Position numbers and translations under genes: made by a program | The notes under the pieces: generated by a model | Told to the model about the DNA's origin: nothing | The model's input: only the letters and a program-made list of their open reading frames with translations | Database searches by the model: none | DNA from: Collinsella sp. AF20-14LB | Lineage (GTDB): Bacteria; Actinomycetota; Coriobacteriia; Coriobacteriales; Coriobacteriaceae | Assembly (NCBI RefSeq): GCF_003459505.1 | Contig: NZ_QRWD01000003.1 | Location: 1-64,000, forward strand | DNA length: 64,000 bases | Direction of reading: 5' to 3' | In this document: positions 41,295 through 50,345 of the stretch, piece after piece | Layout of the letters: every line of letters starts with the position of its first letter | Position numbering within the stretch: position 1 is the first letter of the stretch

Positions 41295-43541
41295 TTACTC
41301 GGCGTCGTGGTGACGGCGGGGCTTGCGGCCTCCGTTGTCGCCGGGACGGCGCGGACGGTCGCTGCGCTCGGAGCGCTCGCGACGCGGACGCTCACGGCGC
41401 TGGAAGTGCTCGCCGTCACCCTCGGAGGCACCCTCGGCGCGAGCCGGGGCCTCGGGCTTGTCGAGACGATCGAGCGAGATCTTGCCGCGATCGTCAACCT
41501 CGATGACGACGACCTTGACCTCATCGCCCACGTTGAGGACGTCCTCGACCTTCTCCACACGACCCTTTGCGACGCGGGAGATGTGCAGCAAGCCGTCCTT
41601 ACCAGGCAGCAGGTTGACGAAGGCGCCGAACGGCTGGATGGAGACCACGCGACCGGTGTACTCCTCGCCCGGCTCGGGAACCTTGATGATGAGCTTGATG
41701 CGCTCGACGGCCTGGTCGACGGACTCGCCGGTGCCGCCGACAAAGACGGTGCCGTCCTCCTGGATGTCGACCGAAGCGCCGGTTTCGTCCTGGATGCCGC
41801 GAATGACCTTGCCGCCGGAACCGATGACGTCACGGATCTTATCGGTCGGAACCTGGATGGAGACGATGCGCGGAGCGGTGCTGCGCGTGGTATGACGCGG
41901 CTCGGGGATCACATCGAGCATCTTTTGCAGGATGAAGGCGCGGCCCTCCTTGGCCTGCTGCAGGGCGCGGGCCAAGATATCGAAGGTAAGACCGGTGGCC
42001 TTGTTGTCCATCTGCAGGGCGGTGATGCCCTCGGTGGTGCCAGTGACCTTAAAGTCCATGTCGCCCAGGAAGTCCTCGAGACCCTGGATGTCGGACAGGA
42101 CCACGGTCTTGCCCTCCTCCTGGATCAGGCCCATGGCGATACCGGAGACCGGGCGCTTAATGGGCACGCCGCCGTCCATAAGGGCGAGCGTGGAGCCGCA
42201 GGTCGAAGCCATCGAAGAGGAGCCGTTGGACTCCATGACCTCGGAGACGACGCGGATGGCGTAGGGGAACTCGTTCTCGTCGGGAAGCACCGGAAGCAGA
42301 GCGCGCTCGGCCAGATTGCCATGACCGATCTCGCGGCGCTTGGGGCTGCCCATGCGGCCGGTCTCGCCGGTGCAGAACGGCGGGAAGTTGTAGTGGTGCA
42401 TATAGCGCTTGCCCTCGGTGGGCTCGATGGTATCCAGACGCTGGCCCTCGTTAAGCATGCCGAGCGACAGGACGGAGAGCACCTGAGTCTGACCACGCTG
42501 GAACAGGCCGGAGCCGTGAACGAGCGGCAGGTAGTTGTCCTTCACCATGATGGGACGAATCTCGTCGGCGGCACGACCGTCAACGCGCTCGCCGGTCTCG
42601 ACGACCATGGTGCGCATGGCCTTCTTCTCGAGCTTCTTGAGCGCCACGGGGATCTCGCGCTCCCAGGCGGCCTGCTCCTCGTCGGTGAACTCGGCGCGGA
42701 TGGACTCCTTCAGAGCCTCGACCTTACCGATGCGGGAAAGCTTGTCGGCGTCGCGCAGGGCAGCGGCCATCTCGTCGTAGTGGGCGAAGATGCGCTCCTG
42801 GACCTCCTCGACGGGCTGGTCGAGCGGGTACTCCTTCTTGACGATAGCGCCGTTGACCTGCTCCCACTCGGCGACGAACTCGTCTTGGGCCTGGCAGAAG
42901 GCAGCGAGGGCCTCCTGGCCAAACTTCATAGCGGCGAGCATGTCGTCCTCGGAGATCTCCTCGGCGCCGGCCTCGACCATCGAGATGAAGTCGGCAGAGC
43001 CGCCCAGCTCCAGGTCCAGGTCGGAGTTCTCGCGCTCCTCATAGGTGGGATTGACGATAAACTCGCCGGTCTCCACGTTGCGGCCGATGCGCACGCAGGC
43101 AAGCGGGCCCTCGAATGGCACGCCGCCGAGCGTCATGGCCAGCGAAGCACCCATGACGTTGATGACGTCAAAGGGGTTGACCTGGTCGGCGACGAGCGAG
43201 GTAGCGACGATGTGCACCTCGTTACGGAAGCCGTCCGGGAAGCTCGGGCGGATCGGACGGTCGATCATACGAGCCGTGAGCGTGGCCTTCTCGCTGGGAC
43301 GGCCCTCGCGCTTAAGGTAGCCACCCGGGATACGGCCGGCGGCGTACATCTTCTCGTTGAAGTCGACGGTCAGCGGGAAGAAGTCGTAATTCTTGCGCTC
43401 CTTGGAGACGACCACGGTGTCGAGCATCGTGGTGTCGCCCTGCTTGACCAGACAAGCGCCGGTGGCCTGCTTGGCAAGCTCGCCGGACTCAAAGGTGTAG
43501 GTCTTGCCGTACAGCTCAAAGGTCTTGGATACGAGTGTCAT
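41295..43541 (-). CDS. pnp: Polyribonucleotide nucleotidyltransferase (PNPase)
   Basis: 748 residues. Two RNase PH-like domains (the second from about 315, with FQRGQTQVLSVLSLG, SSMASTCGSTLALMDGGVP), a KH domain (IRDVIGSGGKVIRGIQDETG) and an S1 domain (EEYTGRVVSIQPFGAFVNLLPGKDGLLHIS), then an Arg/Glu-rich tail. It degrades RNA 3'-5' with phosphate. AAAGGAGAACA precedes the ATG. rpsO upstream has its own terminator. Confidence 0.97.
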   Translation of the reverse strand: MTLVSKTFELYGKTYTFESGELAKQATGACLVKQGDTTMLDTVVVSKERKNYDFFPLTVDFNEKMYAAGRIPGGYLKREGRPSEKATLTARMIDRPIRPSFPDGFRNEVHIVATSLVADQVNPFDVINVMGASLAMTLGGVPFEGPLACVRIGRNVETGEFIVNPTYEERENSDLDLELGGSADFISMVEAGAEEISEDDMLAAMKFGQEALAAFCQAQDEFVAEWEQVNGAIVKKEYPLDQPVEEVQERIFAHYDEMAAALRDADKLSRIGKVEALKESIRAEFTDEEQAAWEREIPVALKKLEKKAMRTMVVETGERVDGRAADEIRPIMVKDNYLPLVHGSGLFQRGQTQVLSVLSLGMLNEGQRLDTIEPTEGKRYMHHYNFPPFCTGETGRMGSPKRREIGHGNLAERALLPVLPDENEFPYAIRVVSEVMESNGSSSMASTCGSTLALMDGGVPIKRPVSGIAMGLIQEEGKTVVLSDIQGLEDFLGDMDFKVTGTTEGITALQMDNKATGLTFDILARALQQAKEGRAFILQKMLDVIPEPRHTTRSTAPRIVSIQVPTDKIRDVIGSGGKVIRGIQDETGASVDIQEDGTVFVGGTGESVDQAVERIKLIIKVPEPGEEYTGRVVSIQPFGAFVNLLPGKDGLLHISRVAKGRVEKVEDVLNVGDEVKVVVIEVDDRGKISLDRLDKPEAPARAEGASEGDGEHFQRRERPRRERSERSDRPRRPGDNGGRKPRRHHDAE

Positions 43542-43642
43542 TGTTCTCCTTTACCCCACAGGCCCCTTGCCTGCGGGCTTCTCATGTGACGCGGGCCCCC
43601 TGCCCCCGCCACGCTTCAGAGCGTGATTGTTCACGCCCTTAC

Positions 43643-43678
43643 ACAAAAAGAGCGCCCCGCTGCGCAGGACGCTCTTAG
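43643..43678 (-). terminator. Terminator of rpsO
   Basis: On the minus strand AAGAGCGTCC and GGGGCGCTCTT form a hairpin (one mismatch) followed by TTTTGTG. Confidence 0.85.
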
Positions 43679-43691
43679 CATGTACAAATCC

Positions 43692-43970
43692 TTACTGGAT
43701 GTTGTCGCGGATGCCCAGAGCCTTGATGAGCTCACGGTACTCGACGATGTCGTTCTTCTTGATGTAGGAGAGAAGACGACGACGACGGCCAACGAGCATA
43801 AGCAGGCCACGACGGGTGTGGAAGTCCTTCTGGTGGGACTTCATGTGCTCGGTCAGCTCCTTGATGCGCTCGGACAGGATGGCGACCTGAACCTTGGGGT
43901 TACCGGTATCGACCGGGGAGTTACCGAACTGGGCGGTCAGCTCCGCCTTGCGCTCTTTGGAAACAGTCAT
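43692..43970 (-). CDS. rpsO: 30S ribosomal protein S15
   Basis: 92 residues from ATG 43970, with AAAGGTG before it. FGNSPVDTGNPKVQVAILSERI, HMKSHQKDFHTRRGLLMLVGRRRRLLSYIK are the S15 core, which binds 16S rRNA and helps 30S assembly. Located upstream of pnp as in most bacteria, but separated from it by a terminator. Confidence 0.97.
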   Translation of the reverse strand: MTVSKERKAELTAQFGNSPVDTGNPKVQVAILSERIKELTEHMKSHQKDFHTRRGLLMLVGRRRRLLSYIKKNDIVEYRELIKALGIRDNIQ

Positions 43971-44108
43971 TGTTTCACCTTTCGCTTCGCGTCGCCTGTG
44001 GGCGACTCCATTCGCCTCGGACTGGGAAGCCGCCGGTGGAGCGAACATCCAAGGTCGAGGTACCAACAGGTGGGTATGTTACCACAAGCGGCGCGCGCCT
44101 GCGCATCA

Positions 44109-44858
44109 TCACCGACCCAACATGAATTCCATCGCACGGAGCCGCTGATCGGTGTGCGTGGCGGCCCAAACATGCGAAAGCCCCAGCAAAAACGCAGCCG
44201 TATGCGGATCGATCTGCTCGCCCATAAGGGCATCGAAGGTCATGGACATCAGAGCGCGCAGCCATGCGACCTCGCCGACCGATACCAACTCGGCGCCAGG
44301 CACGCTCGAGGCGCACGACCCGCACAGAAGCCCGCCGGCCTGGGCCGAGAAATGCGAGAGCATGGGATCGCCGCACGAGACGCATGCCGAGAAATCGGGG
44401 CGGTAACCAACGTGCGACAGCAGTTTAAAGACAAAGGCCGCCACGAGCAGGTCCATATGTGCCGAGTCGAGCCCGCAGCCGACAAGCGTGAGCGCCCGCT
44501 GCGTGATGGCAAAGGTAAATGGATCCTCGGCATCCTCGAACGAGCACACGCGCGCAACCTCGGCAATCGCGCTGGCGGCACAGATCGTCTCGTAGTCAGG
44601 AGCGGCACCGAGTGGCGCCTCCATAAGCTCCGCCTGAGAAACCACGTCAAGCGAGCGACCACGCGCGAGCAGCATATCGACGGTACAGAAAAGCTCGCAG
44701 CGGGCCGCAAGGCGACCGCCGGGCTTACGCGCGCCCTTAGCCACGGCACGCACCTGCCGTCCCCGTTCGTCGAGCATGGTCAAGATCAGGTCGGTTTCCT
44801 TGAGCTTCGTCTTGTCGAGGACGAGCACCTTTGTGCGATATGTGCGAGAGCCTGCCAT
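44109..44858 (-). CDS. recO: DNA repair protein RecO
   Basis: 249 residues. An N-terminal OB fold (YRTKVLVLDKTKLKETDLILTMLDERG) and a zinc site built from CVSCG and CGSC in the C-terminal helical domain. It loads RecA on SSB-coated DNA with RecR. It follows era by 12 bp, an arrangement common in Gram-positives. Confidence 0.93.
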   Translation of the reverse strand: MAGSRTYRTKVLVLDKTKLKETDLILTMLDERGRQVRAVAKGARKPGGRLAARCELFCTVDMLLARGRSLDVVSQAELMEAPLGAAPDYETICAASAIAEVARVCSFEDAEDPFTFAITQRALTLVGCGLDSAHMDLLVAAFVFKLLSHVGYRPDFSACVSCGDPMLSHFSAQAGGLLCGSCASSVPGAELVSVGEVAWLRALMSMTFDALMGEQIDPHTAAFLLGLSHVWAATHTDQRLRAMEFMLGR

Positions 44859-44870
44859 GAACGCCGAGGC

Positions 44871-45941
44871 TTAATCTTCGGCATTGTAGCCAAAGCGGCG
44901 GATCTGTGCCTCGTCATCGCGCCAGCCGGCCTTGACCTTCACGTCGAGCTCCAAAAAGACCTGCGTGCCAAAGATACGCTCAAGGTCGCGACGGGCATCG
45001 ATGCCGATATGCTTAATCATCTCGCCGCCCTTGCCGATGATGATGCCCTTCTGCCCCTCGCGCTCGACGTAAATCGTGGCGTGCACGCGCAGAACCTTCT
45101 TAGTCTGCTCGAGCGCGTCACAGATGACGCCCACGGAGTGGGGGATCTCGTCGCGGGTGCGACGCAGAACCTTCTCGCGTACAAACTCGGCCACGAGGGT
45201 CTCGTCGGACGCGTCGGTGCCCATGTCCTCAGGGAACCAGCGCGGGCCCTCGGGCAAAAAGTGAGCGACGGTCTCGATAAACGCATCGACGTTGAAGTTC
45301 TTGACCGACGACGTCACGATCTCGTCGTCATATTCCATGAGCTCGTGAGCGGCCTTGAGCTGTTCCATAACCTGGGCGGGATCGGCCTCGTCGGCCTTCG
45401 TAAGCACCAGGACCTTTTTGGAACGGGCGCTCTTGACACGCTCGGCAACCCAGGCGTCTCCCCTGCCGATCGGCTTGGTGGCATCAATCAAAAACGCGAC
45501 GACGTCTACGTCATTGAGCTCAAACAGGGCACTCTTGTTGAGCTCGGAGCCCAGGCCGTCCTTGGGCTTGTGGATACCCGGCGTGTCAACGAAGACCAGC
45601 TGGTAACCGGGGCGGTTGACCACGGCGCGCATACGGCGGCGGGTCGTCTGGGCCACCGGAGAGGTGATGGCGACCTTCTTGCCGTAACAGGCGTTGAGCA
45701 GCGTGGACTTGCCGGCGTTGGGGCGACCGACCAGGGCCACAAAGCCGCTGCGGAAACCGGGTTCCACGTCGCCAAAGCCCGCGAGACTCTCATCCTCGTC
45801 GCACAGGGCATCGAGTTCCTCGCCGCTCATACCCTCAAACGGGTCGAACTCCTCGACCTCGTCAAACGAATCGGCGCCTTCAGTCTCATCTAGGACCTCG
45901 TCATCCAAAACCTCATCGGTAGGCTGCATATTGTCGGACAT
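44871..45941 (-). CDS. era: GTPase Era with acidic N-terminal extension
   Basis: 356 residues; Era proteins are usually near 300. The G domain has GRPNAGKSTLLNACYG, DTPGIHKPKDGLG and LTKAD; the KH domain ends GIIIGKGGEMIKHIGIDARRDLERIFG. It helps 16S rRNA maturation and 30S assembly. The first 55 or so residues, before FRSGFVALVG, are almost all Asp, Glu and Ser/Gly, an extension with no known function. Preceded by dgkA and ybeY, followed by recO. Confidence 0.95.
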   Translation of the reverse strand: MSDNMQPTDEVLDDEVLDETEGADSFDEVEEFDPFEGMSGEELDALCDEDESLAGFGDVEPGFRSGFVALVGRPNAGKSTLLNACYGKKVAITSPVAQTTRRRMRAVVNRPGYQLVFVDTPGIHKPKDGLGSELNKSALFELNDVDVVAFLIDATKPIGRGDAWVAERVKSARSKKVLVLTKADEADPAQVMEQLKAAHELMEYDDEIVTSSVKNFNVDAFIETVAHFLPEGPRWFPEDMGTDASDETLVAEFVREKVLRRTRDEIPHSVGVICDALEQTKKVLRVHATIYVEREGQKGIIIGKGGEMIKHIGIDARRDLERIFGTQVFLELDVKVKAGWRDDEAQIRRFGYNAED

Positions 45942-45953
45942 GGGAATCCCTTT

Positions 45954-46331
45954 CTAAATAAAGTCGAGCGCGTGGGCAAAGACAAGCAAGCCTACGATCG
46001 CGGCGGTAATGGAAAGAACGTACACAGAGGCAGCGGCGATATCCTTCGCGCGCTTGGCCAGCGGATGCAGCTCCTGGGTCGCCAGGTCGACAATCGCCTC
46101 CATGGCGGTATTGCACAACTCGCCGTGAATCACCAGGCCGCAGCAGATGATGACCGTAGCCCACTCGGCAATATCGAGCCCCACGATGCAGCCGGCGATG
46201 ACGGTGCACACGCCCGCCACGAGCATGACCTTGATATTGCGCTCGGTCTTGACGGCGGTAACGAAGCCCTCCATGGCGTATGAGAACGACTTTAAAAAGG
46301 ACGGATGGTCCTTGTTCGATCCGGGAATCAT
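45954..46331 (-). CDS. Diacylglycerol/undecaprenol kinase
   Basis: 125 residues. FAYAMEGFVTAVKTERNIKVML-type start (here FSYAMEGF), IHGELCNTAMEAIVDLATQELHPLAKRAKDIAAASV is the DgkA-type signature with Glu and Asn for metal and lipid. Three membrane helices. In Gram-positives the enzyme phosphorylates undecaprenol. It sits between ybeY and era. Confidence 0.93.
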   Translation of the reverse strand: MIPGSNKDHPSFLKSFSYAMEGFVTAVKTERNIKVMLVAGVCTVIAGCIVGLDIAEWATVIICCGLVIHGELCNTAMEAIVDLATQELHPLAKRAKDIAAASVYVLSITAAIVGLLVFAHALDFI

Positions 46332-46340
46332 AGACGGCTC

Positions 46341-46850
46341 CTAGTCGTGGGCGTGGTTGGTGATAGGGCCGACGTGGACGAGTTTGGGGTCCTCGCCGCG
46401 CTCAAGCGCCAGGTCGCGCAAGATGGCATCCTCGCGTGCCTCCATGACCTCGGCCTCATCGTCCTCGATGTGGTCGTAACCCAGCAGGTGCAACATTCCA
46501 TGCACGAGCATCAGTCGGCACTCATCGGCGGGGCTGTTGCCAAAGCCGGGCGCCTGACGGGCAATAACTTGCGGAGCCAAGATGATATCGCCGAGCTCGA
46601 GCGTCTCGTCGGTGGGAATGTCCTCGTCAAAGGCCGAGTCGCATTCAAACGAGAGCACGTCGGTCGTGCGATCGATGCCACGCCACTCAAGGTTGAGCTC
46701 GTGCATCTCGTCCTCATCGACATACGAAAGGGAAATCTCGACCTCACGCTCAACACCCTCGGCGGCAAGCACAACTGAGCAGATGTGCTCCACCTCCTGG
46801 GCATCGAGCAGCGTATCGAGCTCGGCATCGTTGCTGATCAATACACTCAA
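46341..46850 (-). CDS. ybeY: Endoribonuclease YbeY
   Basis: 169 residues. The metal site HGMLHLLGYDH (HxxxHxxxxxH) is complete, after LGDIILAPQV and TDVLSFE. It is needed for 16S rRNA 3' maturation and ribosome quality control. Its ATG overlaps the phoH stop by 4 bp. Confidence 0.96.
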   Translation of the reverse strand: MSVLISNDAELDTLLDAQEVEHICSVVLAAEGVEREVEISLSYVDEDEMHELNLEWRGIDRTTDVLSFECDSAFDEDIPTDETLELGDIILAPQVIARQAPGFGNSPADECRLMLVHGMLHLLGYDHIEDDEAEVMEAREDAILRDLALERGEDPKLVHVGPITNHAHD

Positions 46851-47833
46851 CGGGACTCCTTTCGATCGTGTGCGCGCTGCTCACGCGCATCGTCGTATGC
46901 ATCATAGGCCTCAACGATACGGCCCACCAGGGCATGGCGTACCACATCGGCACGCTCGAGGTGAGAAAACGCCACATCGTCGACGCGACCCAAAATCCTT
47001 TCGACATCGGCAAGACCACCACGACGACCCGCCAGGTCACGCTGACTCAGGTCGCCGGTAATCACGAACTTGGAATTAAAACCCAGGCGCGTCAGGAACA
47101 TCTTCATCTGCTCGGGCGTCGTGTTTTGTGCCTCATCGAGCACCACAAAGGCATCGCTCAGCGTTCGACCGCGCATGTAGGCGAGCGGCGCGATCTCGAT
47201 CACGCCACGCTCCATAAGCTCATCGGTGCGTTCGCGATCCATCATGTCAAAGAGGGCATCATAGAGCGGGCGCATATACGGGTCGATCTTTTCCTCGAGG
47301 GTGCCGGGCAAAAAGCCCAGGTTCTCCCCCGCCTCGACAACCGGGCGCGTCAGGATCAGGCGGCCCACCTCATGGCGCTTGAGCGCGGCGACGGCGAGCG
47401 CCATGGCCAGATAGGTTTTACCGGTACCGGCGGGACCGAGGCCAAACGTGATGGTCGAAGAGCGGATGGCATCCACATAGCGCTTTTGACCGAGCGTCTT
47501 GGGGCGGATAACGCGACCGCGGTACGATAGCAGCACGTCATCGCGCAACGACGAGGCATCATGCTCGCCGTCGCGCAGAACGGCAAGACAGCGCGAGATA
47601 TCATCGGCAGAAAGCGTGCGCCCGGCAGCAGCCTCACGAAAGGCATGTTCGAAAAAACGCGCGACGAGCTCGACTTCGTCCGGATCGCCGCTCACGGCAA
47701 CGCTGTCACCGCGGGCAACCACATGGGCGCGCACCAAATTCTCGAGCGCACGAAGGACGCCGTCGCCGGCGCCCAAAACGCGCGAGGGGTCGATACCCTC
47801 AGGAACGGTAAGTCTAATCTTCGAGGCTTCCAT
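46847..47833 (-). CDS. PhoH-like ATPase
   Basis: 328 residues from ATG 47833, where GGGAGG lies 3 nt upstream. An N-terminal KH-like part is followed by the PhoH domain with GLGPAGTGKTYLA (Walker A) and FVVLDEAQNTT (Walker B), and ending GDLSQRDLAGRRGGL. PhoH and YbeY are next-door partners in most bacteria and are linked to RNA metabolism. The start overlaps the end of mtaB by 20 bp. Confidence 0.93.
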   Translation of the reverse strand: MEASKIRLTVPEGIDPSRVLGAGDGVLRALENLVRAHVVARGDSVAVSGDPDEVELVARFFEHAFREAAAGRTLSADDISRCLAVLRDGEHDASSLRDDVLLSYRGRVIRPKTLGQKRYVDAIRSSTITFGLGPAGTGKTYLAMALAVAALKRHEVGRLILTRPVVEAGENLGFLPGTLEEKIDPYMRPLYDALFDMMDRERTDELMERGVIEIAPLAYMRGRTLSDAFVVLDEAQNTTPEQMKMFLTRLGFNSKFVITGDLSQRDLAGRRGGLADVERILGRVDDVAFSHLERADVVRHALVGRIVEAYDAYDDAREQRAHDRKESR

Positions 47834-49106
47834 GAACCTCCCTGCGTGCATGGACCAAGCCGGAATCATCGACTCCGATGATAGCAACATCGAGCAGGCA
47901 CGGGGCTGTGAGTCCACAGGTATCATCGAGACGGGCATGATGGAACGATCCGAGCGTCAAATTGTCACCGTACTCAAGCACGGCACGCTCGACGGTACCC
48001 ACGCGACGGCGGGCATCGGCAACCGCGAGCTCCTGAGCCGCCGCGCGCATGCGACGGCTGCGCTCGACCATAACCTCGGGGGGTACCTGGTCGGGCATGT
48101 CGGCGGCGAGGGTGCCGGGACGCTTGCTATAGCGGAACACGTGCATGCGCGAAAAGCCCACGCGACGGCACAGCGCCAGCGACTCCTCGAACTCCTCGTC
48201 CGTCTCGCCAGGAAAACCGACGATAACGTCGCACGAAAGAGACGCCTGGGGCAAGTTGGTGCGAATCATGCGCACCGTATCCTCAAAGGCCTCGGCACTA
48301 TAGGGACGACCCATGCGATGCAGCGTCGCCGTGCAGCCAGACTGCACGGGCAGGTGCAAAAACGGCGCGATACGCTTCGGATAGCGAGCCATCACCTTGA
48401 GCAAGCGCTCGGAAATATCCATGGGCTCCACCGAGGAGATACGCACGTGGGCGATCTCGGTGCGCTCCATGATGGCCTGGAGCAGCTCATCGATCTCGAC
48501 ATGCTCGTCGGTCGCGCTCTTGCCGTCATAGGCACCCAGGTTCACGCCGGTCAGCACGACCTCGGGCACGCCGGCCTCCTGGGCTTCACGTACCTGTTCG
48601 AGCACGGACTCGACGGGCACGGAACGCTCGGGGCCGCGGGCCTTCCACACGATGCAATAGGTACAACGGTGGTTGCAGCCGTCCTGGATCTTCACGCCCA
48701 GCCGCGAACGTCCGAGCGCATCGACAACGTCGCCATCGCTGCAGGCGGGCACGCTATCGGATTCGACGCCCAGCACCTCGCAGACGCGCTCGGCGACATC
48801 AATCTTGGACGGTTCGGCGATCACGCGATCGGAGAGCTCCAGCAGCTCCTCGGGATGCAGGTTGACGACGCAGCCAGTTACGACCACGTAAGGCTCGCCC
48901 GGATAGGCCAGGGCGTGACGAACGGCCTTGCGGGTCTTGGCCTCGGCCTCCCCCGTCACGGCACAGGTATTGATAACGATCAGGTCGGCGTCCCGGGGCT
49001 CCACCATCGCAAAGCCCAGGCGCATAAGATCGGCAGTGATACGGTCGGACTCAACCCGGTTGACACGACAACCGAGGTTGACGACGGAAATATGGGGTGC
49101 GAGCAC
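47814..49106 (-). CDS. mtaB: tRNA N6-threonylcarbamoyladenosine methylthiotransferase MtaB
   Basis: 430 residues. LGCRVNRVESD, NTCAVTGEA and TGCVVNLHP carry the auxiliary cluster; CNHRCTYCIVWKARGPERS is the radical SAM motif with the MtaB-type sequence; FRYSKRPGTLAADM follows. It turns t6A37 into ms2t6A37. It lies downstream of dnaJ and overlaps phoH. Confidence 0.94.
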   Translation of the reverse strand: MLAPHISVVNLGCRVNRVESDRITADLMRLGFAMVEPRDADLIVINTCAVTGEAEAKTRKAVRHALAYPGEPYVVVTGCVVNLHPEELLELSDRVIAEPSKIDVAERVCEVLGVESDSVPACSDGDVVDALGRSRLGVKIQDGCNHRCTYCIVWKARGPERSVPVESVLEQVREAQEAGVPEVVLTGVNLGAYDGKSATDEHVEIDELLQAIMERTEIAHVRISSVEPMDISERLLKVMARYPKRIAPFLHLPVQSGCTATLHRMGRPYSAEAFEDTVRMIRTNLPQASLSCDVIVGFPGETDEEFEESLALCRRVGFSRMHVFRYSKRPGTLAADMPDQVPPEVMVERSRRMRAAAQELAVADARRRVGTVERAVLEYGDNLTLGSFHHARLDDTCGLTAPCLLDVAIIGVDDSGLVHARREVHGSLED

Positions 49107-49115
49107 ACGGGCTCC

Positions 49116-50264
49116 TTAATCGAGGATGTCGTCGAGGGCGCTCTTGATACGGTCGGTCACCGACTTCTTACCGGATGCGACGTCATCGCCCATCTCGTCG
49201 GCAAAGGCGCGAAGCAGCTCGCGCTGCTTGTTGGAGAGATTGGTGGGGACGACAACGCGCAGCTGCACGACCAGACGACCGCGCGAACCGCCACCGCCGA
49301 TACGCGGCATGCCGTAATTGTTGACACTCACGGTGTCACCGTACTGTGTGCCGGCGGGGACGCACAGCTTGACGACCTCGTCAGGCATAATGCCCTCGAC
49401 CTCAATCTCGCAACCGAGCGCGGCCTGCGCAATCGAGATATCGCTCACCAGATACAGGTCATCGCCATTACGCTTAAAACGCTCGTGGTCGGCGACACGC
49501 ACGTTGACGATCAGGTCGCCCGAGGGCTCGCCACGAAGGCCGGCCTCGCCAAAACCACTCACGCGCAGCTGGCGACCGGTCGAAACACCGGCGGGAATAT
49601 CGATGTCAATCTTTTCGTGAGAAGGCGTGCGGCCCTGGCCATCACAGGTCTCGCAGGGATGATCGATGACCGTGCCTTCGCCGTGGCAGTCAGGACAGGG
49701 CGAAGAGGACTGAACCTGACCCAGGAACGAACGCTGGACCGTCGTCACATAGCCTGTGCCGTGACAGCGGCTGCACTGCTTTACGGTCGCGCCCTCGGCC
49801 TTGCCGGTACCATTGCAGTCATCGCAAGGGGCAAGACGGTCGTAGCTGATCGTCTTTTTGCAGCCGAGCGCCGCCTCCTCGAGCGTCACCGAAAGGGAGA
49901 TGGCCATATCGCGACCGCGACGGCGCTCGCGACGGCTGCGAGCGCCACCACCGGCGCCACCGCCAAAGAACGACGAGAACAGGTCGTCCATGCCCATGCC
50001 GCCAAAGATATCGTTGATGTCGACATAGCCAGAGCCACCGGGGCCGTCCGCGGTGCCGTAACGGTCGTAGTTAGCACGCTTCTGCTCGTCGGAAAGAACG
50101 GAATAGGCCTCGTTGAGCTCTTTGAACTTGGCCTCGGCCTCGGGGTCGTCCGAAACATCTGGGTGTACCGTACGGGCTTTCTTTAGAAACGCGCGCTTAA
50201 TCGTCCGCGCGTCGGCATCCTTGTCAACGCCAAGTACCTCGTAGTAATCCCTATTTTCCGACAC
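49116..50264 (-). CDS. dnaJ: Chaperone DnaJ
   Basis: 382 residues from GTG 50264, with AAGGATTC upstream. J domain with HPD (VHPDVSDD), a Gly-rich linker that includes an Arg-rich stretch (ARSRRERRRGRD), four CxxCxGxG zinc repeats (CDDCNGTG, CSRCHGTG, CPDCHGEG, CETCDGQG) and two C-terminal beta domains. A standard co-chaperone for DnaK. It precedes mtaB, an order known in Gram-positives. Confidence 0.95.
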   Translation of the reverse strand: MSENRDYYEVLGVDKDADARTIKRAFLKKARTVHPDVSDDPEAEAKFKELNEAYSVLSDEQKRANYDRYGTADGPGGSGYVDINDIFGGMGMDDLFSSFFGGGAGGGARSRRERRRGRDMAISLSVTLEEAALGCKKTISYDRLAPCDDCNGTGKAEGATVKQCSRCHGTGYVTTVQRSFLGQVQSSSPCPDCHGEGTVIDHPCETCDGQGRTPSHEKIDIDIPAGVSTGRQLRVSGFGEAGLRGEPSGDLIVNVRVADHERFKRNGDDLYLVSDISIAQAALGCEIEVEGIMPDEVVKLCVPAGTQYGDTVSVNNYGMPRIGGGGSRGRLVVQLRVVVPTNLSNKQRELLRAFADEMGDDVASGKKSVTDRIKSALDDILD

Positions 50265-50345
50265 GACCGAATCCTTCCAACTTTCATTATTGTCACAGTG
50301 CGTCCTATACCCAAGCTGGGCCGGGCGCAAACAGAGGGTTTGATG

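Noticed and set aside
41307..43589. 760-codon plus frame
   Set aside because: Antisense to pnp.
47499..50186. 895-codon plus frame
   Set aside because: Antisense to mtaB and dnaJ.
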